A stretch of 64,000 nucleotides of DNA. It comes from Acinetobacter sichuanensis (GTDB taxonomy: Bacteria; Pseudomonadota; Gammaproteobacteria; Pseudomonadales; Moraxellaceae). Under the pieces are notes generated by a model. That model worked only from the letters and a program-made list of their open reading frames with translations. It was not told the origin of the DNA and made no database searches. The stretch spans positions 1 to 64,000 of the forward strand of contig NZ_PYIX02000020.1 in NCBI RefSeq assembly GCF_003024515.2. Direction: 5' to 3'. Each line of letters starts with the position of its first letter. Position 1 is the stretch's first letter. The translations under genes were made by a program, and so were the position numbers. Positions 33,084 to 42,242 of the stretch are shown one piece after another.

Positions 33084-34187
33084 ATGAAGCATTTTAGATT
33101 TTCGATCTTATTCACCATTATCTGTTTAGCAATTTCAGCATATTGGGGATTTACTCACGGACCTGATGCAGGTCTGATGATGATGTTTAAAGTATTGGCA
33201 ATTACGGGTATTTTAGCCATCATGGAAGTGTCATTGTCATTTGATAATGCCGTTGTGAATGCTTCTGTACTTAAACATTGGGATATGTTTTGGCGTAAGT
33301 TATTCTTAACTGTCGGAATCATCGTTGCTGTATTTGGTATGCGATTGGTTTTTCCATTGCTCATTGTTGGTGTAACCGCAGACATGAGTATGGTTGAAGT
33401 GGCTAAGTTAGCACTGAATGACCCTAAAACTTATTCTGAAAAATTGATGGATCATCATGCTGAAATTGCTGCCTTTGGTGGTATTTTCCTATTATTGGTC
33501 TTTTTAAACTTCCTCTTTGATGATGAAAAAGATGAACATTGGTTTCATTGGATCGAGTCTAAATTAGCAGATTTAGGTAGCATTCAAGCGATTTCAGTTT
33601 TTATTTCACTGGTTGTGTTGTTGGTGATCGCAGGTTTTGTACCAGAAGCACAGCGTTTAGTTGTGGTTATGGCAGGAATCTGGGGAATCGTGGTCTATGT
33701 GGGTGTGCAGGTCATTGGACATTTACTTGAAGGCAGTGGTTCTGATGACGAAGATGAAGATGAAAAATCTTCAAATGGCAACGCAACAGTTACAGGCACG
33801 GTTGTAAAAGGTGGTATTGGTGGCTTCTTATATTTAGAAGTTTTAGATGCATCTTTTAGCTTTGACGGGGTCATTGGTGCATTTGCAATTACCAATGATG
33901 TTGTTGTGATTATGTTAGGTTTGGCAATAGGTGCGATGTTTGTTCGTTCTATGACCATTTACCTAGTTGAAAAAGGCACATTGGATGCCTATGTATATCT
34001 AGAGCATGGTGCGCATTATGCGATTGGTGCTTTAGCATTGATTATGCTCGCAAGTGGTACAGGTGTGCATGTACCTGAAGTTGTAACAGGATTGATTGGT
34101 GTAGCGTTTATTGTATGGGCGGTATTATCATCAATTTCGTATAGCAAGAAACAGCAAAAGTTAGAATCAACACAAGAAGGAAATTAA
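33084..34187 (+). CDS. terC: TerC/DUF475 family integral membrane protein
   Basis: A 367-residue membrane protein with about nine helices. Conserved TerC-type acidic motifs occur in membrane segments: IMEVSLSFDNAVVNASVL (residues ~46-63) and YLEVLDASFSFDGVIGAFAI (~250-269). An acidic cytoplasmic loop SGSDDEDEDEKSS separates them. The long form with repeated motifs fits DUF475, a TerC-like branch. TerC proteins anchor Ter complexes and some export Mn2+. It sits between two terD genes (17 and 3 bp gaps), a classic ter order. Confidence 0.9.
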   Translation: MKHFRFSILFTIICLAISAYWGFTHGPDAGLMMMFKVLAITGILAIMEVSLSFDNAVVNASVLKHWDMFWRKLFLTVGIIVAVFGMRLVFPLLIVGVTADMSMVEVAKLALNDPKTYSEKLMDHHAEIAAFGGIFLLLVFLNFLFDDEKDEHWFHWIESKLADLGSIQAISVFISLVVLLVIAGFVPEAQRLVVVMAGIWGIVVYVGVQVIGHLLEGSGSDDEDEDEKSSNGNATVTGTVVKGGIGGFLYLEVLDASFSFDGVIGAFAITNDVVVIMLGLAIGAMFVRSMTIYLVEKGTLDAYVYLEHGAHYAIGALALIMLASGTGVHVPEVVTGLIGVAFIVWAVLSSISYSKKQQKLESTQEGN

Positions 34188-34190
34188 GAC

Positions 34191-34769
34191 ATGGCGATTA
34201 GCTTATCTAAAGGCGGTAACATTAACTTATCTAAAACTGCACCTACGATGAATAAAGTAGATTTAGGTTTAGGTTGGAACCCACGTGTAACTGATGGTAA
34301 AGCATTTGACTTAGATGCAGTCGCATTTTTAACAGATGAAAATGGCAAAGTCACAGGTGATGGCGATTTTATTTTCTTTAACCAAAAAGTATCTCCATGT
34401 GGTTCTGTAACGCATCAAGGTGATAACCGTACAGGTGATGGTGACGGTGATGATGAAACGATTTCTGTAGACTTGTCTAAAGTTCCTGCAAATATTGCGA
34501 AAGTTGTCTTTGCAGTTACCATTCACGAAGGTCAACAAAACGGTCAAAACTTTGGTCAAGTTGACCGTGCTTATATCCGTGTCATCAACCAAGATGCGAA
34601 CGGTGAAGAGCTTGCGCGTTTTGACTTATCTGAAGATGGTAGCACTGAAGTTGCGATGATTTTTGGTGAATTATACCGTCACAGCGGTGAGTGGAAATTC
34701 AAAGCTGTAGGTCAAGGCTTTAACGGTGGCTTAGGCGCATTGGCTGCAAGCTATGGTGTTGCCGTTTAA
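34191..34769 (+). CDS. terD: TerD/TerE family calcium-binding stress protein
   Basis: A 192-residue canonical TerD-family protein, the second full copy flanking terC. It has [40 protein letters not shown] and the [14 protein letters not shown] loop at the same positions as the first copy. The C terminus [19 protein letters not shown] is standard. AAGGA lies before the ATG, which follows the terC stop by 3 bp. In the classical order this would be called terE; sequence alone cannot separate terD from terE. Confidence 0.93.
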   Translation: MAISLSKGGNINLSKTAPTMNKVDLGLGWNPRVTDGKAFDLDAVAFLTDENGKVTGDGDFIFFNQKVSPCGSVTHQGDNRTGDGDGDDETISVDLSKVPANIAKVVFAVTIHEGQQNGQNFGQVDRAYIRVINQDANGEELARFDLSEDGSTEVAMIFGELYRHSGEWKFKAVGQGFNGGLGALAASYGVAV

Positions 34770-34792
34770 TCTGTAAAAACAGTATAAAACAG

Positions 34793-34889
34793 AGTACTAA
34801 AAGAGCAATCTTTTAGTACTTGAAAATAATTTTATAGTCTTTGTATTTTATAAAAATCGTTTTAAATCGATTATTTTCAAGTACTAAAA
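34793..34889 (+). promoter_or_regulatory. Mutually exclusive hairpins upstream of terF
   Basis: Three copies of the arm AGTACTAAAA alternate in orientation. Arm 1 (34793-34804) pairs with arm 2 (34809-34820) in a 12-bp stem closed by a GCAA tetraloop. Arm 2 extended (34811-34830) also pairs perfectly for 20 bp with arm 3 (34870-34889), which ends 13 bp before the terF ATG. The two folds cannot coexist. No T tract follows the first hairpin. Confidence 0.75.
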
Positions 34890-34902
34890 TAGAGAATGAT
34901 AT

Positions 34903-36210
34903 ATGCAACTTGTTTCAGGACAAAAGTTCGTACTGACCCAACTGTTACAATCTACATCAGAATTGAGTGTACGTGTTCAAGTGCAAGCAAGTTTTGAAAT
35001 TGATATTTCTAGCTTTGGCTTAGGGCAGCATGATCAGCTTTATCATGATGATTATATGACTTTTTATAATCAGCCAAAAACGCCTGAAAATGAAGTGCAA
35101 TATTTTCAGCAAGCACAGCAACATATTTTTAAATTGGATCTCAGTCAAATTGATACTGAAAAAACGCCCCGTTTTGTGATTTGTGCGACAACAGATCAAA
35201 CAACTTTAAATTATATCCAATCTATTCAAGTTGAGTTAGTCAATGCTGAGCAGCAAGTTGTAGCACATTATCCATTAAATAGTGCTCATTTTCAGCAAGA
35301 AAAAGCGGCTATGTTGTGTGAAATCTACTTTAAAAATGACGCTTGGCGTATGGCGGCGGTTGGGCAAGGTTTTAATGGTGGTTTAAAAGCGTTAGTTGAG
35401 CATTTTGGTGGTGAAGTTGCAGATGAAACTGCTTCTCCTATCGAAAATACCGTAACTCAAAACCATGTACCTGCAACGACATCGACTTTAGATTTAAAGA
35501 AAAAAGTAGTGTTAGATAAAATTGAGAAATCTGCCCCACAGCTTTTAGAACTCACTAAAAAATCTTTGATCAGTTTAGAAAAGAATAACTTACTCAATGT
35601 GAAAGCACGGGTAGCACTTGTTTTAGACTATTCAGGTTCAATGAATCAGCAATATAAAAAAGGTGATGTGCAAAAAGTTCTTGATCGGATTATGCCTTTA
35701 GCGGTGAATTTTGATGATGATGGTCGTTTTGAATGTTGGGCATTTGCACAGCATGCTTTACGTTTAAGCGATGTACATTTAGGCAATTTAAAAAACTATA
35801 TCAACACAGAACAGGGCGGGCATAAAAAATGGGATGCTGGCGCACGTTTTAATAATGAACCTGCGGCACTGAATGCGGTGATTGATTATTTTATTCAAGA
35901 AAGCCCATCCGATTTGCCTGTTTATGTGGTGTTTATTTCGGATGGTGGTGTATCTGAAACTAAAAAAATTAAACAAATTTTAAAAGATATATCCAATCAA
36001 GCAATTTTTTGGCAGTTTGTGGGCATTGGTGGTCGAAACTATGGTGTCTTAGAACAGTTAGATGAGATGTCGGGACGTGTGATTGATAATTGTAATTTCT
36101 TTGCAATGGACAATATCGACAGTATGCCTGAGTCGCAACTTTATGATTTGTTATTAAATGAATTTCCAATGTGGCTCAAAGCTGCGCAACAAAAAAATAT
36201 AATCAAGTAG
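34903..36210 (+). CDS. terF: TerF-like protein (TerD-like domain plus vWA domain)
   Basis: A 435-residue protein. Residues ~1-170 are a TerD-like domain (MQLVSGQKFVLTQLLQ... [18 protein letters not shown]) without the acidic calcium loop. Residues ~232-430 form a vWA domain with an intact MIDAS start (LVLDYSGSMNQQY) and FISDGGVSE. TerF couples the TerD scaffold to vWA-mediated protein contacts. A 130-bp gap with two alternative hairpins separates it from the preceding terD. The AIM24 gene starts 11 bp after its stop. Confidence 0.88.
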   Translation: MQLVSGQKFVLTQLLQSTSELSVRVQVQASFEIDISSFGLGQHDQLYHDDYMTFYNQPKTPENEVQYFQQAQQHIFKLDLSQIDTEKTPRFVICATTDQTTLNYIQSIQVELVNAEQQVVAHYPLNSAHFQQEKAAMLCEIYFKNDAWRMAAVGQGFNGGLKALVEHFGGEVADETASPIENTVTQNHVPATTSTLDLKKKVVLDKIEKSAPQLLELTKKSLISLEKNNLLNVKARVALVLDYSGSMNQQYKKGDVQKVLDRIMPLAVNFDDDGRFECWAFAQHALRLSDVHLGNLKNYINTEQGGHKKWDAGARFNNEPAALNAVIDYFIQESPSDLPVYVVFISDGGVSETKKIKQILKDISNQAIFWQFVGIGGRNYGVLEQLDEMSGRVIDNCNFFAMDNIDSMPESQLYDLLLNEFPMWLKAAQQKNIIK

Positions 36211-36221
36211 GACAAAGAGCA

Positions 36222-36938
36222 ATGGCAACATTTACCTTAGTTGGTAGTCCAGAACCTTTTTTACATGTCAGTATGAAACGTGGTGAATCGATTTATTGTG
36301 AATCAGATGCCATGGTCATGGTTGAGCAAAATCTCGAAGTGACAGGTAAGTTACGTGGCGGTGTATTTCAGGCGTTTATGCGTAAATTTACCTCAGGCGA
36401 ATCTTTGTTTCAGCAGCAAATCAAAGCTTCAAATGGAGATGGTGAATGTTTGTTGTCACCAAATTTAGATGGAGATATGCAAATTTTAGATGTTGGGCAA
36501 AGGCAATATATTTTGTCAGACGGTGCATTTGTCGCTGCAACTGAACATACCAATATTAAAGCGAAAGTACAGAGTAATATTGGTGGTGCATTATTTGGCG
36601 GCACAGGTGGCTTTGTGGTGATGGAAACAGGTGGGCAGGGGCAAGTCTGTATTTCAGGCAGTGGTACCTTGCTTGAGTTAGATATTACCCCTGAACAAGG
36701 TGAAGTCACCATTGATAATGGTCATGTTGCAGCTTGGGATGCGTCTTTAAACTATAACATTGGTATGCCGACTTCAGGCGGCGGTGGTATTGTGGGCAAT
36801 ATTTTTAATAGCTTAACAAGCGGTGAAGGTTTAGTGATTAAGTTTCGTGGGCATGGCAAAGTGATTGTATGCTCTAGAAATCGTGCAAGTTATTTACAAT
36901 GGTTGGCATCGGCTTTAGGTCGTGGAAACTCAAACTGA
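36222..36938 (+). CDS. AIM24/TIGR00266 family protein
   Basis: A 238-residue beta-rich protein of the AIM24 family: an early EPFLHVSMKRGESIYCESDAMVMVE, then repeated glycine-rich strands such as GGALFGGTGGFVVMET and a late IVGNIFNSLTSGEGLVIKF. The start is ATG 36222, 11 bp past the terF stop and behind AGGACAAAGAG; the longer frame would overlap terF. Bacterial AIM24 genes recur in Ter loci, but their biochemical role is unknown. It is sandwiched between terF and another TerD gene. Confidence 0.85.
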   Translation: MATFTLVGSPEPFLHVSMKRGESIYCESDAMVMVEQNLEVTGKLRGGVFQAFMRKFTSGESLFQQQIKASNGDGECLLSPNLDGDMQILDVGQRQYILSDGAFVAATEHTNIKAKVQSNIGGALFGGTGGFVVMETGGQGQVCISGSGTLLELDITPEQGEVTIDNGHVAAWDASLNYNIGMPTSGGGGIVGNIFNSLTSGEGLVIKFRGHGKVIVCSRNRASYLQWLASALGRGNSN

Positions 36939-36950
36939 AGGAAACAATAA

Positions 36951-37538
36951 ATGGGTATTAGTCTAGTAAAAGGTCAAAAAATTTCGTTAGAAAAACCAGA
37001 TGGTTCTTCATTAACAAAAATTTATTTGGGTGCAGGTTGGGACGTGGCTAAAGGCGGTGGCTTTTTAGGTGGTCTATTTGGTGGCGGCGGTGGCTCTATT
37101 GATTTAGATGCTTCGGCAATTTTATTTGATGCCAATAAACAAGTGCTTGATAATGTTTGGTTTGCTCAGCTTCGTAGTCGTGATGGCAGTATTCAGCATT
37201 CTGGTGATAACTTAACAGGTGAAGGCGATGGTGATGACGAGAAAATCTTTGTAGATTTGACGCGTGTTCCTGATCAAGTTCAGCAAATCGTATTTACGAT
37301 TAGTAGCTTCCGTGGTCAAACTTTTGAAAAAGTAGAGAATGCCTTTTGTCGTTTAGTCGATGAAACCACTAACACTGAAGTTGCAAAATATAATTTGTCA
37401 GCACAAGGTAATTATACTGCTTTGATTATTGCGAAAGTATATCGTCATAATGGTGCTTGGAAAATGTCAGCCTTGGGTGAGTCTTGTCAAGGCAAAACGA
37501 TTCATGACATCGTACCTTCGGTATTGCCATTGTTGTAA
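36951..37538 (+). CDS. TerD family protein with Gly-rich insertion
   Basis: A 195-residue TerD protein, last in the ter cluster. It opens MGISLVKGQKISLEKPDGSS and has the calcium loop GDNLTGEGDGDDEK. After LGAGWDVAK it carries GGGFLGGLFGGGGGS (residues ~35-49), matching the insertion in the TerD protein at 19893-20534. The C terminus (GESCQGKTIHDIVPSVLPLL) replaces the usual GFNGGL ending. The two insertion-bearing copies look like a separate TerX-type subgroup. It follows the AIM24 gene by 12 bp. Confidence 0.88.
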   Translation: MGISLVKGQKISLEKPDGSSLTKIYLGAGWDVAKGGGFLGGLFGGGGGSIDLDASAILFDANKQVLDNVWFAQLRSRDGSIQHSGDNLTGEGDGDDEKIFVDLTRVPDQVQQIVFTISSFRGQTFEKVENAFCRLVDETTNTEVAKYNLSAQGNYTALIIAKVYRHNGAWKMSALGESCQGKTIHDIVPSVLPLL

Positions 37539-37558
37539 TTGATTATTTTTTATGACAT

Positions 37559-37590
37559 AAAAGCCTAATTTTTAGAAATTGGGCTTTTCT
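37559..37590 (+). terminator. Terminator of the terA-to-terD operon
   Basis: AAAAGCCTAATTT (37559-37571) and AAATTGGGCTTTT (37576-37588) form a 13-bp stem with one G-T wobble and a 4-nt loop, ending in TTTT. It lies 20 bp after the last terD stop. Confidence 0.8.
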
Positions 37591-37688
37591 ACATAGGTTG
37601 CATGCTTTTGGTTTAGTTGTAATAAAAATAATGCATTTGCTATAACTGCGTTCAATAGTGAAAATATATTTTAAATAGGCGAATCATC

Positions 37689-38084
37689 ATGCCAAGTATT
37701 ATGATTGAAGTCAGACAACATTATACAGTTGATACTGAACTAGAAATAATGGAGGCTGTGCATAAAGCCTTTAGAGATGCTTTTAAAATTTTGCCTTATG
37801 ATCGTAATATACGTTTTATAGAACATGAACCACAGCGTTTTCAATGTCCGCCAGATAAAGACAAACCTGAATTTTATACATTGATCACAATTGATGCTTT
37901 TATTGGGCGTTCTTTAGATGCAAAGCGAAAGTTATATGAAAATATTGTCAATAATCTTGCACCTTTAGGCATACCAAAAAATCATGTCAAAATAATATTA
38001 CGTGAAATTCCTGCGGAAAATTTTGGTATACGTGGGGGAAAAGCGGCATGTGATATAGATTTAGATTTTAATATAAATGTTTAA
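37689..38084 (+). CDS. Tautomerase family protein
   Basis: A 131-residue protein starting MPSIMIEVRQ, so that removal of Met exposes the catalytic N-terminal proline of the tautomerase superfamily. The fused beta-alpha-beta layout and GRSLDAKRKLYENIVNNL are typical of Tautomerase_2 proteins. Such enzymes isomerise 2-oxo acids or open related small molecules. It is followed 23 bp later by a small unknown gene on the same strand. The substrate is unknown. A link to the adjacent benzoate genes is not supported by orientation. Confidence 0.82.
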   Translation: MPSIMIEVRQHYTVDTELEIMEAVHKAFRDAFKILPYDRNIRFIEHEPQRFQCPPDKDKPEFYTLITIDAFIGRSLDAKRKLYENIVNNLAPLGIPKNHVKIILREIPAENFGIRGGKAACDIDLDFNINV

Positions 38085-38107
38085 AAATAAAAAAATAAGG
38101 TGTGATG

Positions 38108-38386
38108 ATGAATAAAAATGTTTATATTTTTCAGGGAGAACGTGCAATATTTAGCTCGGCTGTATTTTCAAATATAGTACAAGCTACAGAGTGGATTGAA
38201 AAAAATAATTTAAGTGGGATTTTAACGGAATATATTCTGGATTATCCAGTATATGATTGGGCGGTTGATCAGGGTTATTTTAAACCCAAGTCTGAGATCG
38301 ACTGTTCTTCTCAGTTTATTGGTAGATTTAGTTCAGCTTATCAAAAACATTGGCATTATATTGATGGTAAAATTGAGCAAGAATAA
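38108..38386 (+). CDS. Small soluble protein, DUF7710-like
   Basis: A 92-residue protein whose text VYIFQGERAIFSSAVFSN...WIEKNNLSGILTEYILDYPVYDWAV recalls DUF7710-type proteins. I give that family only tentatively. The ATG at 38108 has AAGG seven bases upstream; ATG 38105 is an equal alternative. There is no signal peptide or membrane helix. It lies 23 bp after the tautomerase gene and may be co-transcribed. Function is unknown. Confidence 0.6.
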   Translation: MNKNVYIFQGERAIFSSAVFSNIVQATEWIEKNNLSGILTEYILDYPVYDWAVDQGYFKPKSEIDCSSQFIGRFSSAYQKHWHYIDGKIEQE

Positions 38387-38424
38387 AGCCCACCCAAAAC
38401 TTATTTAAGTGAGCTTCATGCTAT
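38386..38424. terminator. Imperfect bidirectional terminator before benE
   Basis: AAGCCCAC (38386-38393) and GTGAGCTT (38409-38416) pair with one G-T wobble. T7 follows on the plus strand. It lies between the convergent DUF7710-like gene and benE. Confidence 0.5.
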
Positions 38425-38428
38425 TTTT

Positions 38429-39646
38429 TTATTTTGCGTTGGCAGCTTCAGTCTGGTTTTGTGCTGTGTTCTGACGTTTTGTCAAAATTACATGTGCCAC
38501 GATACCAATACAAATGCCCCAAAATACTGAACTGAGACCTAAGAAGCTCATTCCTGAAGCCGTTGCTAAAAAAGTCAGTAAAGCAGCATCACGTTGACTT
38601 TCATTTTTCATTGCAGCAGAGATGTTAATCGCAATCGCACCCAGTAAGGCTAAACCTGCTAATGCAGCGACTAATTCTTTGGGTAATAATGTAAAAAGCA
38701 TCACAATACTTCCTGCAAATAAACCACCTAAGATATAAAAAATACCATTGGCAATCCCTGCAATATAACGTTTTTCTTTCAGTTCATGTGCATCTTTACC
38801 CATACAAAGTGCCGCAGTAATCGAGGCAAGAACAATGGTAATTCCACCTACGCATGCAACAGCCATAGATGCCAGACTGGTTGCTGTGATGATCGGTTTA
38901 GCAGGGGTGTCGTAGCCACTTAACTTCATAATCGCCATACCGGGTAGAAATTGCCCAGATAAGCTCACCAATGTCAGCGGAATAGCAAGGTTAAGCGTTG
39001 AGTTCCAAGTCCATTCAGGCATGATGAATTGTGGAATAGCGAGAGAAAAATCGACATCAACGGGATTCATTTTGCCTAAAGCTAAACTTAAAATCACACC
39101 TGAAACAAGCACAAAAACCATGGCATAACGAGGGCTGAGTCTTTTTGCGACCAAATAAACCAAAAGCATGCCAAAAACAATCATTGGCATGGTGTCTGTG
39201 GCTTTAAATAAACCTAGCCCAAACTGAAATAAAATACCTGCCATCATGCCTGCGGCAACATCTTGTGGAATCCATTTGAGTAATTTATCAAAAGAACCTG
39301 AAATTCCAATCAAGAAAATAATCACTGCAGACGTGATATATGCAGCAACAGCTTCATTGAGTGATATATGTGGAAATAGTGTGACCAATAAAGCTGTTCC
39401 GGGAGCAGACCACGCTGTGATCACAGGAACTTTAAATTTAATGGATAAAAATATTCCAGCGACTGCAGCGCCAATAGAAATGCCCCAGATCCATGAAATC
39501 ATCATGGCATTGCTGACATGGGCTTGTTGTGCTGCTTGGAAAAAGATAATGAGTGGACCTGAGTACGAAATCAAGACTGCTAAGAAACCAGCAACTGTAG
39601 CTGAAATTGACCAGTCCTGTTTTAGGGTCTTAAACAGGGTTGCCAT
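38429..39646 (-). CDS. benE: Benzoate/H+ symporter BenE
   Basis: A 405-residue inner-membrane transporter with about twelve helices. It has the BenE-type start (SATVAGFLAVLISYSGPLIIFFQAA) and the conserved WIPQDVAAGMMAGILFQFGLGLF near residues 124-146. BenE imports benzoate with protons. It is the last gene of the catA-benABCDE operon, as in A. baylyi. An imperfect hairpin with a short T run lies between benD and benE, which might lower its expression. The assignment rests on sequence and context. Confidence 0.9.
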   Translation of the reverse strand: MATLFKTLKQDWSISATVAGFLAVLISYSGPLIIFFQAAQQAHVSNAMMISWIWGISIGAAVAGIFLSIKFKVPVITAWSAPGTALLVTLFPHISLNEAVAAYITSAVIIFLIGISGSFDKLLKWIPQDVAAGMMAGILFQFGLGLFKATDTMPMIVFGMLLVYLVAKRLSPRYAMVFVLVSGVILSLALGKMNPVDVDFSLAIPQFIMPEWTWNSTLNLAIPLTLVSLSGQFLPGMAIMKLSGYDTPAKPIITATSLASMAVACVGGITIVLASITAALCMGKDAHELKEKRYIAGIANGIFYILGGLFAGSIVMLFTLLPKELVAALAGLALLGAIAINISAAMKNESQRDAALLTFLATASGMSFLGLSSVFWGICIGIVAHVILTKRQNTAQNQTEAANAK

Positions 39647-39724
39647 TGGGCATTTGCCTCCATGCGTGTTTAATTCAATGATCCTGCTGAATTGTGTTTA
39701 AAATTATGTAGCATTTAGAAAAAG

Positions 39725-39752
39725 TTAAATCCACATCGTAATGTAGATTTAA
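39725..39752 (-). repeat. Hairpin at the benD-benE junction
   Basis: TTAAATCCACAT (39725-39736) and ATGTAGATTTAA (39741-39752) form a 12-bp stem with one mismatch and a CGTA loop. On the minus strand it is followed by CTTTTTC. Confidence 0.65.
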
Positions 39753-39781
39753 GTATTTAAAAAATAAAATGGGTGATCGGT

Positions 39782-40567
39782 TTAGCCCTGATCTCCACCA
39801 CCGACAGGAACGACAGTACCTGTAATATAAGATGAGTCATCTGAGGCTAAAAATAAAATTGCATTCACTTGTTCTTGGATCGTGCCGTAGCGTCCTAAGA
39901 AAGTTCGATCAATGGTTTGATCAACCACTTGTTGCATCCATTGTTTTTCATTTTCAGATAAAGGATTGCTATTGCGAGGTACTTTTCGAGGTGGTGCTTC
40001 GGTGCCGCCTGTTGCTACAGCATTGATACGGATACCATCTTTCGCATGTTCAAAAGCCATTGCAGCAGTTAAGGCATTTACACCACCTTTAGATGCAGAA
40101 TAAGGTACACGGTTGATACCACGTGTCGCGATTGAAGATACATTAACAATCGTACCTTTCTGATTTTTCAACATTTCTGGTAAAACTGCACGACAGCACC
40201 ATAATGTTGGGAATAAAGAACGATTCACTTCCTTAATAATTTCTTCTTCAGAAAATTCTTGGAAGGGTTTCATCCAAATTGCACCACCGACATTGTTGAT
40301 TAAAACATCAACACGACCGTATTTTTCAATTGCTTTAGCCACAACAGATTGAGCACCTGCAAAAGTTTCTAAATCTGCTTTAATCGTGATCGCATCACCT
40401 TGATGCTGCAAAATTTCAGCTAAAACTTCATCTACAATTTCAGAGCGATCTGCGAGGATCACTTGTGCGCCTTCAGCAGCAACTTGCAGCGCAACACCAC
40501 GACCAATCCCTTGAGCAGCACCTGTAACAATAACAACTTTATTTAAAAATCTTTGACGATCTGACAT
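39782..40567 (-). CDS. benD: cis-Benzoate dihydrodiol dehydrogenase BenD
   Basis: A short-chain dehydrogenase that oxidises and decarboxylates the benzoate cis-diol to catechol with NAD+. The start is ATG 40567 (MSDRQRFLNKVV), which has GGAG seven bases upstream and gives 261 residues, the A. baylyi BenD length; the longer frame adds six residues without a ribosome site. Motifs are TGAAQGIGRG (NAD-binding, ~residues 11-20), NNVGG and YSASKGG (catalytic Tyr-Lys, ~155-161). It lies between benC and benE, each separated by a hairpin. Confidence 0.93.
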   Translation of the reverse strand: MSDRQRFLNKVVIVTGAAQGIGRGVALQVAAEGAQVILADRSEIVDEVLAEILQHQGDAITIKADLETFAGAQSVVAKAIEKYGRVDVLINNVGGAIWMKPFQEFSEEEIIKEVNRSLFPTLWCCRAVLPEMLKNQKGTIVNVSSIATRGINRVPYSASKGGVNALTAAMAFEHAKDGIRINAVATGGTEAPPRKVPRNSNPLSENEKQWMQQVVDQTIDRTFLGRYGTIQEQVNAILFLASDDSSYITGTVVPVGGGDQG

Positions 40568-40607
40568 TTTTTTCTCCATGCTCAATTTTTTAAAACCGAA
40601 TATTTAA

Positions 40608-40637
40608 AAACCTCGTTTTGAGTGCAAAACGAGGTTT
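40608..40637 (-). terminator. Hairpin at the benC-benD junction
   Basis: AAACCTCGTTTTG (40608-40620) and CAAAACGAGGTTT (40625-40637) form a perfect 13-bp stem with a 4-nt loop. On the minus strand TTTTT follows, so this is terminator-like although benD lies downstream in the operon. Confidence 0.75.
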
Positions 40638-40646
40638 GTGGAAAGC

Positions 40647-41741
<1,095 letters not shown>

Positions 41742-42242
41742 TTAGAGGTGGTAGATATCAATGACTTGATTGATATAGTCATTTTTAAGTACAACGTATT
41801 TACTTAAAATCTGTGGTTGTTCACCTGAAAAATCAATTTCATAGCGAGACATACCAAAATAGCTATAACTGTTTTTATAACGGAAGCTCAATGTATTCCA
41901 GTTAAAGCGAACAGTGACTTTATCGCCATCACGTTCAACAACTTCTACGTTAGCAATGTTGTGTGCAGTACGTGTATTTGGCATGGTTGCAGAAGAGCGT
42001 TCAGTTTTAATACGGAACACACGGTCTTCTAAACCTTGACGGTCAGGGTAATAAATCAATGAGATCTCAGCTTGAGGATCTTCAGTAAGTTTGTCATCGT
42101 CATCCCAAGCTGGCATCCAAAATGATGCAGATGGTGCATAACACTGTAACCATTCATCCCATTGTTCATCGTCTAAAAAACGAGCTTCACGATAGAGAAA
42201 TTGTGCAATATTTTCTAATGATGCTTTATCTTGCGCGCTCAT
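41742..42242 (-). CDS. benB: Benzoate 1,2-dioxygenase beta subunit BenB
   Basis: A 166-residue small subunit of a ring-hydroxylating dioxygenase. The texts [22 protein letters not shown] and [11 protein letters not shown] are characteristic of BenB/XylY-type beta subunits, which pack with BenA into an alpha3beta3 oligomer and help shape the complex. Its ATG overlaps the benA stop by four bases (ATGA), so the subunits are made in coupled fashion. Length and sequence match the A. baylyi protein well. Confidence 0.95.
   Translation of the reverse strand: MSAQDKASLENIAQFLYREARFLDDEQWDEWLQCYAPSASFWMPAWDDDDKLTEDPQAEISLIYYPDRQGLEDRVFRIKTERSSATMPNTRTAHNIANVEVVERDGDKVTVRFNWNTLSFRYKNSYSYFGMSRYEIDFSGEQPQILSKYVVLKNDYINQVIDIYHL

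Noticed and set aside
19169-37538. Ter region as a mobile island
   Set aside because: No integrase, tRNA, insertion sequence or flanking direct repeat was found, and base composition looks like the neighbours; transfer cannot be supported from this window.
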